From positions 1-30,615 of IMG/VR virus record IMGVR_UViG_3300024346_000343: 30,615 nt of DNA. One strand, 5' to 3'. The DNA comes from a virus. Of the stretch, positions 9,601 through 18,152 are shown one piece after another. The translations under genes and the position numbers were made by a program. The number at the start of each line of letters is the position of its first letter. Position 1 is the stretch's first letter. The notes under the pieces were generated by a model, which saw nothing but the letters and a program-made list of their open reading frames with translations, did not search any database and was not told the origin of the DNA.

Positions 9601-12600
9601 AAACCAGCTCCTGCCCCAGTAACTGAGGAATCTTCGTCGGTTACGCCTTCTGACACTTCTGTGACCACCTTGTTCGGTGAGACTGGTTCCGAAATTGATG
9701 GTGGCACTCTGCAAGATTTGGCCGCCCTATCGGAAGATGAGTACATCTCTAAGGTAAACCCTTCTGGTAAGCGCCTCGATTCTGCGTTTGAACTGGGTAA
9801 CGGCCTGCAGAGTACCTATGCCGAAGAAGGTATCCCTATCCCTACTGATGCTGAAAAGATTGCTAGCAAGGATGGGGTTGATTACTTGTATGACAAAAAT
9901 GGTTCGTTTATCGCCGTCAAAGACGGAAAGGCCATTGGGTTCTACGGCATTCAATTTGGTGAAGTCATGGCTACCGTTCTCCCTGGTTACCGCAAGCAGG
10001 GGATCGCCAATGAGTTGGCCATGCACTTTTTCCGTAAATTCCCAATGGCTACCGCTGACGGCATGACCGTTGGTGGTGAGGCAACTCGTCGTAAAGTGTT
10101 TCGTGCCCTATCAGCCGAAGTCGCCAACTTCGTTGAGCAGGCTGCTAGTGTCAGCGAGTTGGGTGCGCGTGAACGTCTACTCGAAGGACAGAAGTTGCTG
10201 GATTCTCTTACAGAGGACTTGGATGACGCTGGCGAGGCTGCTGTCGAAAACCTCTACTCGGATATGTTCAACGAGAACAATATCCGTGAAGCCTTCGCTC
10301 CTGTGCGTGCGCGTATTACTCGACTGGCTTCCTCTGAGTTCGTGCAACGAATGGACGCCAAGATCAACGAGCTGGCTACCGATCAGGATCTGGCTTCTGA
10401 AGAAGCAGTGAGTATCCTGAAGTGGTTGGAAGGTTTGGCGGACAAGCAGGACGAATTGCAGTCCGATCTGTTTTTGGATGCTTTGTCAGGTGAGGATGCC
10501 GTAAAAGCAGTACCGACCACTACCTCTTCTGGTAGTGGTATAGCTACGCTGTATCCAGACCTCTTCGGTGAAGACAACAACTTCATCAAGTCTTTCTCCC
10601 TACCAGAAGAGCAACTCACTCGTACCATTGGTTCGGAAAACCCACTGTCCTTCATCATGGCTGGTCTGAAGAACAGTCTGACTCTGACTGATCTGATGGG
10701 CCGTGCCCCGAAGAAAGACTTCAACAAGGACGTGGCTGCCGCATATCAAAACTACTTGGCTATGGGTGCCCAGATCCAAGAGAAGCTGAACGAAAATCTC
10801 CAGCAGTTCTTGGATGATCAGTATTCCAGCAGGGTGGCTCCAACTCGTCGTGAGCTGATTCTGGGCAACCTGCCATTTGAGACCTCGACAGGCACCAAGT
10901 TGACTGGCGAGGATCTTGCTCGCCTGTCTGCTGGTAAGACCCTGAATATCACTGAAGTGAACGGGGATACCCTGACCTACAACGATGAGTTGGCACAGAC
11001 CGCCATCCTTGCTGGTCTTCAGTGGTTGTTGACTGCTGACCAACGTGTAACTCAGTACGATGACACTGACATTGCTTCCATGACTGGCCTTGATGTTGAG
11101 GCCGTTACTGAACGCCTGATTACCGATCTCAGTCGTGGTCTTGGTATGGCTGAAGCCAAACGTGCTTTGGCATCTAAGATCTCGCAATACTGGGGTCTGA
11201 AAGCCAAGAGCACTGGCCGTAAGGGCTACACCGAAGGTGTCCCTGAAGCCATGGCTGCGGAGATCCTGCGTGTGATGTTGGATAACGGTGTGATCCAACG
11301 AGAAGAAGTGACGATCACTGAAGCAGACGGCCTACCGCAATTGGACAGTGGTAAGCCCAATGTGAAGACCTTTGTGCGTCTGGTGCCCCCGGCACTGGAG
11401 AAGCCTTCCGCTACCTCCCTTGGTTCGCCTCTGCTGACCTACCCAACTGCCATTGAAGATGCAGTGATGGTGACGCCTGTTGAGCGTACTTATGTGGGTG
11501 ACGGTGAGCTGCCTGAAGTGGCTACCAAGCAATTGCGCAACCCGGACGTAGACAACACTGCACAGCAGAAGCAAGTCATAGAGAACGAGCAGAAGACTCC
11601 GTACTACGTGAACTCCCGCATGGTGAGCCTCTTCGCAGCACTGGGCCGGGACAACATCATTGCTCTCTTTGGTTCGCCTGAGAATGGCCGTGTGTTTAAC
11701 ACGAATCATGCCAAGTCTGTTGAAGGGCTGAATCGTGGGATCATTGCTGGCTTCGATCAACTGATGGGCACTGTGACTGAAGCTCAGGGTGTTGCTCGTG
11801 TGGCCGGGCAATCTGTGGAACAAGTGCCTATTCACTACGCATTCAACATGACTCGCGTGGCCCGTGCTCAGATGTTGGGTCGGTATAACCCACAGTCCAA
11901 CAAGTTGGTGCGTGAAGCCATTCTGCCTACTCGTGCCACTCTGAACATGAACACTCGTCAGGGCTACAATAACCTTATGCTGGGTGTTGCTCAGGCACTT
12001 GGCATCTCGGTTCACAAGATGCACCACAAGGATGCCATTGCTAAGGCTGAAGCCATGGTCTCTGGCACTGGTGCTTTGGCTGAAGTGCGTACCCTGCTGG
12101 GTGACTTCCTTACTGCGTACAGTGTTCCGACTGATGCCAACATTTCTGACATTCCGGCCTCTCCTGATCTGACTGCCAAGATCCAAGCTGCATTCGCCAA
12201 AGCAAAAGAACCTGTTTCTCCTGTGGCTCTACATGCCCTGATGGAACTGGCATGGCTGGACAAGCAGGATGCCCGTGGCCGTGCCCAGTTCCAAACTTCT
12301 ATGTATCTGGAAGCGGATGGGATCACCAACGGCCCAATCAATGCCATGGTGCTCTTGGCTCAAGGCGCATTCACATCTGATTGGGTACGTAACGTGGCCC
12401 GTGGTGGTCTGTTCTTTGGTCGTGGCCAGATGACCTCCAACGAGCAGTACGCTGACTTTGACAAGAATGACCTGTACCAGACTTCCACTGACAAGCTGAA
12501 AGAGCTGATGGCTGATCTACGGGGTGAGCTGGCAGGCAATCCTATAGGTGAAGAGCAGATGAATAACCTGCTGTCCCTGATGGATATCTTCATCCCTGAT

Positions 12601-15600
12601 CTGGAATACCAAGGTGGTGTCCTAACCCTGAAGCGTGGCATTGCCAAGAACCCACTCACCATCACCATCTACGGCTCTGGTGAAGCCGGTATCGCCAACA
12701 AACTGGTCAGCATCCTGACTGATGCCATCTACGAACGCATGAGTCTGCTGGCTGAAGCCCGTGCAGTGAACCCACAAGCTACCGTGGCTGATGCCATGTT
12801 CGATGGCGATGTGATTGCTGCTCAAGTGTTTGGCACTAGCTTGTCGAAATTGATTACGAACAGGGCAGTTAGAACCAAGAAGGAAGGCTTGATCTTTGAG
12901 AGAAATGTCTCTTCTCGTGGTAACGCTCAGGTAGATGCAGAGAACTTCACTTTCAATCGTATTGAGCTTGAAAACCTACGCTCCAACATGCGTCACCTGA
13001 TGGTCGTTCCTATGCGGCAAGCCATTGATTCGACCGTGGACGAAAGCACCATGTCGTCTGCCACCTTGATCCGTCAGGCTACTCAGGTGCAGTCGATCAT
13101 TCTGGAAAGCGTCTTCAAGCAAGAAGTACAGAAGGTGACTGATCGTCTGGCTCAGTCTGATAAGTGGCGGAGTCAGGATTTCCTGTCTCAGTCTGAGCTG
13201 AACCGCATCAAGAAGAACATGGCTCACCTGTCGCCGTTCATCAAAACGCCGACTCAGACTTTCTACATTGCTGGTTCACAAGCTGTTGATCTGGATGGTC
13301 TGCGGTATGGGGAAGCTCTGAACGGCACTCTTGAAACTCCAGCTGCTGTAAATGGCCCGGTCAATTCTGGTGTGGCAGGCATCCCGTTCTTGGTCATTGG
13401 TTCCGGGGATGCACAGATGATGCAGAACATCTCTGTTGATCCGAATTCACCTACTGGCACTCTCAAGATCTTCGATGGTATGAACATGCCGTTGGATCAG
13501 ATCGAAAATGGCTCTGCGGTGGCCAATAAAGCAGTATGGGATAGCTGGATGGGCAATCCCCTCAAAGCCGTACACACCAGCTACAGTGCCTTCCTCAAGG
13601 ATGCCCCTTTGGGCAACTACGATGAGGCCACTCGTGCTGCATTGACCCGTGCTCTGATGCCACCTCAGATGTGGAAGCAGAAGGTGTCTGACGCTGCTCT
13701 ACAAGAAGCCATGGAGAATGTACTAACCAATCTGAACAATGCTCAGATATCGGTTGAAGCACGTCACCGTGCCATGGCTCGGGTGCAGGTGTCGGTTGAC
13801 CAGATGGCTGCTGGTGCTACTCCGCACTTCCGTGAAGGTAATGAGGCGGATGCAATCCCTGCCGGGTACAACGAGGAGCAAGTCACCACTCACCTGAACC
13901 TGTTGTACGCAGAGGAATTGGCCAAGCTACGTGCTGAGCCTGTGGCAACTGATCGACTGACCAAGGAGATTATCGACCTTGGCACCAAGCATGAATCTGG
14001 TGTCTACGAGTTCAACTCCACCGACATCCGTAATATCTCCAAGCAGTTCAAGCTGCCCGAAGGACAAGACGGTGTGCTGCGTGATGTCGTGTCTTCCTTG
14101 GCTGCCAAGGGTTACACAATGGTGGTCGGCCCAGCTGCTAACATTCGCAAGTACATCAAGGACACTGGTTCGGTTGGTACTGGTGATCGTCAGGTCGATG
14201 GTGAGATCAAGGGCTTCACCAACATCGGTGAGAAGAAGATCTACTCCCTGAACCCGTCCACTGAAACGATGGTTCACGAGCTGGTGCATGCTGCCACCTT
14301 CGAAACCATTCTGGCTTTCTTCAACGGTGACGCTCTACATCCTGCGACCAAAGCTGCAGTGAAACGCATTGGGGTGCTGATGGATCAGTTCCTGAATATG
14401 GAGGGTGAGCTGGTGCAGCCGAATGCTGCTCTGCAACAGGCGTACAACGACGCTGTTGCTGCAATCAAGAGTTGGCAAAACGACCGTGGCCTACCTACTG
14501 CTGAGCGAAATGCCGGTGCTCTCAACGAGTTCATGGCCTGGAACTTGTCCAATCAGGAACTGATTCGCTTGGGTCAACGTACCCAGGCCAGCAAACTGGC
14601 CCGCATTGTCCACTCTGTACTGAAAGCGGTGCGCTCCCTGTTCTGGGGTAAGCATCGTGTGCCCACCCCGGCCAAGGACATGTTCACCAATCTGCGTTTC
14701 AACTCCGCGATCATCATGCGGAGCAACCCGACTACTGCCCAACGGTTCGTGTCCGGTGTGACCTTCCAGAACAGCCAGTACGGCAACAATGACCGTCTGA
14801 GCGAGATCAACAAAGCGTTCAACACCAGTGTTGCACGCTATCTCGGCACCACTGTTCAGCAAGGTGAAGTGGCACCATCCGATGCCGTGGACACTGGCAT
14901 CCTGAACTCGCTGCGTGTGGCCGATTCGTTCCAAGCCAATGGGTTCGTGATGACTCAACAGGAGGCCACCACCTTCAAGAGCATCGTGGCTGCCCTGTCC
15001 ACTGAAGCCGCACTGGATAGCAATGCACTCACCTTGGCTCAGAAGCTGTATGCCCATGTGACCAAGCAGCTCAAGGTTGAGCATTTCATGCAGGATGCAG
15101 AAAGCACCAACCCGGCTGATCGTTACTACGCACAGCGCAAATTTGACAGCATCATGGGCACCAATCTGGTGGAGGCAGACCTGAAAGGCCGCTCCACTCT
15201 GATGCCTGCTTTCTTGGCTCTGGCCACTGTTAATGATGAGTTCCGGGCTGTGCTGGCTGAGATGGACATGCCTGCTTCCCTGAAGATGGAAGAGCGTTCT
15301 GTGGATGCTGCACTGACCAACACTGGTCGTCGCATGATGGACTCTCTGGGCAACCGCATGGCTGGTGTCACCAGTGCCAGCAAGAATGTGCAGCAAGCCA
15401 TTGATGCCTTGCAGAACCACATCGCAGATCAAGTCCAGAATCGTGAGATGTTCATCGACCAACTGGCCAGCAAAGCTGGACGTGGTGTTGATCGGGCGAA
15501 CGAAATCATCGTGGAGAAGGCCAGCCGTTTGGCTGAAGTCGTGGGTGCCAAAGGTGATGCACTGAACCAAGATGGCCGCAACCTTGTGACCCGCTCGATT

Positions 15601-18120
15601 GGTGCCAGTGCTCAAGCTCTTAGCATCCTGACTTCCAATGAGCGTGCTGAGTTCGCAGCTCAGGGTGTGACTGAGGCCATGAACCAAGTGAACGGATTTG
15701 CTCCTATCCGAGCACTGTTGAATGACTTTGTTGGTCGTACTATGTCGAATGCCGGAGTCTATGACCTGATCAAAGGTGTTCGGTCGATGGTGCAACAAGC
15801 TCGTCAGCAGTTCCGTGAAGATCTGCCGCAGACCATTGCAAGTAAGTTCAGCCGAGAGCTGACCAAACAAGAATGGGCCAGCCTGTTCCGTGGTATCGGA
15901 AAGACTGACCTGGCTTCTCTGCGTAGTCACTTCAATAATGCGGACATCCGCAGCATGTTGTCTGATGCTTCTAACCTGCAGAACCGTGTGTCTACCCTGG
16001 AGACCTACATTCAGAATGTAGATCCAACACACTTTGCTCTGTATCAGGAGAAGATGGCGCAACTTGCCACCTACATGAATACTGGTGTCCCCGGTCGTAA
16101 CCTGCTGCGTAATGCTGAAGCTATTGCTCGTTTGCTCAATGAGAACACTCAAGACAACTTCTTCACCAAAGATGCAGACTTCGTTGCTGCTGTAGACCAA
16201 CTCGTTACCATGTATGCACTGCAAGACTTGTCTCAAGCAGACAAAGATGTGCTTGTGGCGATGGTTCGTAGTGAAGCAACTGGCCTGGACTTCGCTGTTG
16301 ACTACCTCGTGGGGCAACGTAAAGAAGAACAGAGCAAGATGTCTCCTGCTGCTGCACTGAACCACTACAAAGGACACATTCCGCAGGAGAACGCTCCTGG
16401 CGTCAGCATGATGATTGGTGGCCCGCGTAACCACGCTAAGCTGCTGAGCAAAAGCTACGTCCGTGTTGGAAACTACAAGGGTGGTACTGCCGAGCGTCTG
16501 CGTAATAAGGATCTGGGCTACTACTTTGCTCCGGTGGCTGCTCGTGCTGCTTTTGAGCAAGGCATCATGCAGAACGTCCGTCAGTCGGTGTCCGGTGTAG
16601 ACGCCAACACTGGCTATTCCCTGGTTCCTACCGCTGGCCGTGTGACCGAACCAACCAAGGTTCGTATCCTGGCCCGTTCCATGAAGACTGACCGCACTCA
16701 GGCTGAAGCCCTGCTGCCAGTGTTTGATATGAACGGCAATGTGATTGCTGTAGAGCGTTCTCTTGATCCGGTGGTCATGGAACGTGTTGCCGGTGAACAG
16801 CATCTAGCCAATGCCATCGGTGTGTGGCGTGGCCGTCAGCACGAAGAAGCAACTGCTGGTGAGTACAACCGTACTTTGGTGGATCGTTTGAAAGAGGTGT
16901 TCGATGCTGACATGGCCAAGTCCCGTTCCAACAGCAGCCAGTACATTGATCTCTTTGGTTCCATCGAAGATCCAGTGATTGCTGATGCTGTGAGCCTCAT
17001 GTCTCCGGAAACTCGTGCCTACGTGCAGGAGGTATTTGGCCCAGAGTTCATGGTTCGTAAGGATATGTTGCTGGATGTAATGGGTGAGCGTCAGGCTACT
17101 GTGGGTGATGCCTGGACTGGCAATACTCGCTGGTCTGAAACAACTCAAGCCACTGTGCGTGAACTGGCCCAGTCGTTATTTGGCAACAAGGCATACCAAT
17201 ACTTTGTCAACAGCGAACGTGCTGTGCAGGGTCTGGTAAGTGACATGCGTACTCTGATCGTGATCAAGTCGGTGGTGGTTCCCATGACTAACCTGATGTC
17301 GAACATGTACCAGCTTGCTAGCCGTGGCGTTCCGCTGAAGAACATCGTGCGTGGGATGCCCCGTAAGGTGGCTGAAGTGGACAGCTACGTCAGCAGCCGT
17401 CGTCGTCAGATCCAAGTGGAGGCAGAACTGCGGGCTGCTGTGGGCAACGTGGTTGCTGAGCGTCGTCTGAATGCTGAATGGCAGTCGATCCAAGATGGCC
17501 ACAAGCGTCTGAGCATCTGGCCGTTGATACAGGCGGGTGAGTTCTCCAGCATCTCGGATGCTCAGGTATCCCGTGAGGATCTGGAACTGACCAAGGGCCG
17601 TCTGGCTGAGTACATCGAAGGTGCGGTCAGCAAGCTGCCTGCTCCGATTGCCACCCTGGGTCGCTATGGTCTGATCACCAAGGACACTGCACTGTTCAAA
17701 GGGCTGCAGAAGTCGGTGGAGTACGGTGACTTCCTGGCCAAAGCAATCCTGTTCGATGATCTGACCAAGCGTAAGCAGATGAGCAAGAAGGAAGCACTGG
17801 GGCGCATCACTGAGGAGTTCGTGAACTACGACCGCCTCTCTGGACGCTTCCGGGCCACTCTGGAGAATCTTGGTCTTCTCTGGTTCTACAACTTCAAGTT
17901 GCGGATCACCAAGGTTGCCCTGAGTACCATCCGGAACAATCCGTTGCATGCTCTGTTGGCTACTGCTGCACCGGCCCCAGAACTCTTCGGTTCGGTGGGT
18001 CTGCCGACGCAGGACAACATCTTCGCCAAACTGGCCGATGGCAGTCTGGACTTCTCAATGGGGCCGGGCCAGGGCATGAATGCTCCGGGTCTGAACCCTT
18101 GGATGAATCTGGTGCAGTAA
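6679..18120 (+). CDS. vRNAP: Giant virion-encapsidated RNA polymerase (vRNAP, N4 gp50-like)
   Basis: This protein has 3,813 residues, somewhat longer than the 3,500 I remember for N4. The N-terminal ~1,000 residues are Ala-rich helix with short hydrophobic stretches (about 118-142, 235-258, 340-356). A GNAT-like motif follows at 1104-1113. The polymerase core (about 1300-2430) shows the motifs of T7-family single-subunit RNA polymerases: T1725-x-x-x-R1729 before NPQ, motif A with D1880 (EADGITNG), motif B R1986/K1990/Y1998, and motif C D2266 (KIFDGMN). An HELVH zinc-peptidase-like motif sits at 2533-2537. The C-terminal third is helical, ending in a conserved-looking FVNYDRLSG...LGLLWFYNF segment near 3715-3745. 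I find no cysteine anywhere. In N4 this enzyme is packaged, ejected with the DNA and transcribes early genes from hairpin promoters on single-stranded template; the same role is expected here. The start ATG has only a weak AGGG site. Confidence 0.93.
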   Translation: MADLNDLLSQAAGTPSTQPSMSLLDEKKAAVSMAADEKKASMGGTGLSDYDMATGRMYGRVPQNVSDVERDLMTMDASNLYGKYGSAASELLAQRNAANRQVTQDATSDWNGTLSQVGTDVNDLVSGYGLALGSLAALGVGLVNDDAGTAMASGLADASKWANSLQSDERQGRRNVAESLNRLDARDIQAQMEKDVETDGELMASLKAIGRQAYSAVSNATEDDTNLIGGSIQALGSLLAAGPVTKGLKAVGGLAVANNTGRATVLAAEMGNPAARAAVTMAENAPVLTAIGGLEAGGAYQQITSDVMGRDFDTLYAESPQFRELVDGGMEPADAQIQVASDAGKMAAAITAPIAAATGTLVRGFEANPLARTNASQMLSNLFREPVEEAIQGGTSQLAQNYSESKTANENQELVENVGRQIGEGALYSVGSTAVTQIPNAAAQVASTASKTAMGALRANAESRNKANEATSPVSDETVAAAVVEATANAAQDEQAMHQAVASMEGTDEQKDRASTYVNTVMDSIKFNEDDLLAISPSAQIRSALVGSKNRLEAVQRLTDMVASTEPASPEHLRAGFALYEMLGPLQNALESNSEQADAVLPDSPVGKVLAGYEAVLTGIQNSPKVLQALQQMQAAVERRAAQPTAEITDATIETTVGQQAAQDTIDIAQVAPDKASLRATEQVLFQVSQGKLQVTPQQKAALDSTVALLRAAQAADAEAAQLGLSDKTSKVTRNIQSEDSEKGESALQHSQGIMSAWKAGNFDLARDRLVHLGELVQHMKNKVSALNTHVLAGNSNASGLQYQALTSDRKWVPSNLKMFVNFGSKKSIQQAQQIGSDATFLANVFNGLTTAFPNLGVPHVDVTPLDSSLNASADEILSAYKASRAKAPTVDATTTVPVETSTQTGYESLSDEELNAQLNNAFDAVRADPRDRQTRTIFDALDEEMTRREDIAAAQNQLEEEEGRVLLEAQQAAKPAPAPVTEESSSVTPSDTSVTTLFGETGSEIDGGTLQDLAALSEDEYISKVNPSGKRLDSAFELGNGLQSTYAEEGIPIPTDAEKIASKDGVDYLYDKNGSFIAVKDGKAIGFYGIQFGEVMATVLPGYRKQGIANELAMHFFRKFPMATADGMTVGGEATRRKVFRALSAEVANFVEQAASVSELGARERLLEGQKLLDSLTEDLDDAGEAAVENLYSDMFNENNIREAFAPVRARITRLASSEFVQRMDAKINELATDQDLASEEAVSILKWLEGLADKQDELQSDLFLDALSGEDAVKAVPTTTSSGSGIATLYPDLFGEDNNFIKSFSLPEEQLTRTIGSENPLSFIMAGLKNSLTLTDLMGRAPKKDFNKDVAAAYQNYLAMGAQIQEKLNENLQQFLDDQYSSRVAPTRRELILGNLPFETSTGTKLTGEDLARLSAGKTLNITEVNGDTLTYNDELAQTAILAGLQWLLTADQRVTQYDDTDIASMTGLDVEAVTERLITDLSRGLGMAEAKRALASKISQYWGLKAKSTGRKGYTEGVPEAMAAEILRVMLDNGVIQREEVTITEADGLPQLDSGKPNVKTFVRLVPPALEKPSATSLGSPLLTYPTAIEDAVMVTPVERTYVGDGELPEVATKQLRNPDVDNTAQQKQVIENEQKTPYYVNSRMVSLFAALGRDNIIALFGSPENGRVFNTNHAKSVEGLNRGIIAGFDQLMGTVTEAQGVARVAGQSVEQVPIHYAFNMTRVARAQMLGRYNPQSNKLVREAILPTRATLNMNTRQGYNNLMLGVAQALGISVHKMHHKDAIAKAEAMVSGTGALAEVRTLLGDFLTAYSVPTDANISDIPASPDLTAKIQAAFAKAKEPVSPVALHALMELAWLDKQDARGRAQFQTSMYLEADGITNGPINAMVLLAQGAFTSDWVRNVARGGLFFGRGQMTSNEQYADFDKNDLYQTSTDKLKELMADLRGELAGNPIGEEQMNNLLSLMDIFIPDLEYQGGVLTLKRGIAKNPLTITIYGSGEAGIANKLVSILTDAIYERMSLLAEARAVNPQATVADAMFDGDVIAAQVFGTSLSKLITNRAVRTKKEGLIFERNVSSRGNAQVDAENFTFNRIELENLRSNMRHLMVVPMRQAIDSTVDESTMSSATLIRQATQVQSIILESVFKQEVQKVTDRLAQSDKWRSQDFLSQSELNRIKKNMAHLSPFIKTPTQTFYIAGSQAVDLDGLRYGEALNGTLETPAAVNGPVNSGVAGIPFLVIGSGDAQMMQNISVDPNSPTGTLKIFDGMNMPLDQIENGSAVANKAVWDSWMGNPLKAVHTSYSAFLKDAPLGNYDEATRAALTRALMPPQMWKQKVSDAALQEAMENVLTNLNNAQISVEARHRAMARVQVSVDQMAAGATPHFREGNEADAIPAGYNEEQVTTHLNLLYAEELAKLRAEPVATDRLTKEIIDLGTKHESGVYEFNSTDIRNISKQFKLPEGQDGVLRDVVSSLAAKGYTMVVGPAANIRKYIKDTGSVGTGDRQVDGEIKGFTNIGEKKIYSLNPSTETMVHELVHAATFETILAFFNGDALHPATKAAVKRIGVLMDQFLNMEGELVQPNAALQQAYNDAVAAIKSWQNDRGLPTAERNAGALNEFMAWNLSNQELIRLGQRTQASKLARIVHSVLKAVRSLFWGKHRVPTPAKDMFTNLRFNSAIIMRSNPTTAQRFVSGVTFQNSQYGNNDRLSEINKAFNTSVARYLGTTVQQGEVAPSDAVDTGILNSLRVADSFQANGFVMTQQEATTFKSIVAALSTEAALDSNALTLAQKLYAHVTKQLKVEHFMQDAESTNPADRYYAQRKFDSIMGTNLVEADLKGRSTLMPAFLALATVNDEFRAVLAEMDMPASLKMEERSVDAALTNTGRRMMDSLGNRMAGVTSASKNVQQAIDALQNHIADQVQNREMFIDQLASKAGRGVDRANEIIVEKASRLAEVVGAKGDALNQDGRNLVTRSIGASAQALSILTSNERAEFAAQGVTEAMNQVNGFAPIRALLNDFVGRTMSNAGVYDLIKGVRSMVQQARQQFREDLPQTIASKFSRELTKQEWASLFRGIGKTDLASLRSHFNNADIRSMLSDASNLQNRVSTLETYIQNVDPTHFALYQEKMAQLATYMNTGVPGRNLLRNAEAIARLLNENTQDNFFTKDADFVAAVDQLVTMYALQDLSQADKDVLVAMVRSEATGLDFAVDYLVGQRKEEQSKMSPAAALNHYKGHIPQENAPGVSMMIGGPRNHAKLLSKSYVRVGNYKGGTAERLRNKDLGYYFAPVAARAAFEQGIMQNVRQSVSGVDANTGYSLVPTAGRVTEPTKVRILARSMKTDRTQAEALLPVFDMNGNVIAVERSLDPVVMERVAGEQHLANAIGVWRGRQHEEATAGEYNRTLVDRLKEVFDADMAKSRSNSSQYIDLFGSIEDPVIADAVSLMSPETRAYVQEVFGPEFMVRKDMLLDVMGERQATVGDAWTGNTRWSETTQATVRELAQSLFGNKAYQYFVNSERAVQGLVSDMRTLIVIKSVVVPMTNLMSNMYQLASRGVPLKNIVRGMPRKVAEVDSYVSSRRRQIQVEAELRAAVGNVVAERRLNAEWQSIQDGHKRLSIWPLIQAGEFSSISDAQVSREDLELTKGRLAEYIEGAVSKLPAPIATLGRYGLITKDTALFKGLQKSVEYGDFLAKAILFDDLTKRKQMSKKEALGRITEEFVNYDRLSGRFRATLENLGLLWFYNFKLRITKVALSTIRNNPLHALLATAAPAPELFGSVGLPTQDNIFAKLADGSLDFSMGPGQGMNAPGLNPWMNLVQ
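9850..10062 (+). other. GNAT acetyltransferase-like segment inside vRNAP
   Basis: Residues about 1058-1128 read as alternating strands (FIAVKDGKAIGFYGIQFG, then VMATVLPGYRKQGIANEL). The P-x-Y-R-K-Q-G-I-A-x-x-L string at 1102-1113 matches the acetyl-CoA-binding motif A of GNAT proteins (R/Q-x-x-G-x-G/A). Activity is unknown; the segment is short for a complete GNAT fold, so it may be a remnant or a lookalike. Confidence 0.5.
11848..13500 (+). other. Single-subunit RNA polymerase catalytic motifs within vRNAP
   Basis: Four motifs lie in the right order: TRVAR with R1729, motif A D1880, motif B R1986-x3-K1990-x7-Y1998-G, and motif C D2266. In motif B the spacing equals that of T7 RNAP (R627, K631, Y639). 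The spacing D-to-K 110 and K-to-D 276 is near the N4 mini-vRNAP values I recall (111 and 281), and unlike T7 (94 and 181). Confidence 0.9.
14230..14560 (+). other. HExxH zinc-metallopeptidase-like segment within vRNAP
   Basis: H2533-E-L-V-H2537-A-A follows a strand-like KIYSLNP segment and is followed about 85 residues later by NEFMAW, whose Glu could be the third zinc ligand as in gluzincin-type peptidases. HELVHAAT strings are common in giant phage and conjugative polyvalent proteins. Catalysis is not shown. Confidence 0.6.
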
Positions 18121-18125
18121 GTACG

Positions 18126-18152
18126 AAAAGCCCCCAATCAAGGGGGCTTTTT
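18126..18152. terminator. Bidirectional terminator between convergent late and replication arms
   Basis: A 10-bp perfect stem (AAAAGCCCCC at 18126-18135 with GGGGGCTTTT at 18142-18151) closes a 6-base loop. The AT ends supply a T tract on both strands, so it can end the vRNAP transcript (plus) and the replication transcript (minus). The stop codon of the minus-strand 58-residue gene lies in its loop. Confidence 0.92.

Noticed and set aside
14491-16803. 770-residue open frame on the minus strand inside the vRNAP gene
   Set aside because: It is antisense to a strongly supported coding region; its His/Gln/Ser-rich sequence has no domain, and long antisense frames are expected from the codon bias here.
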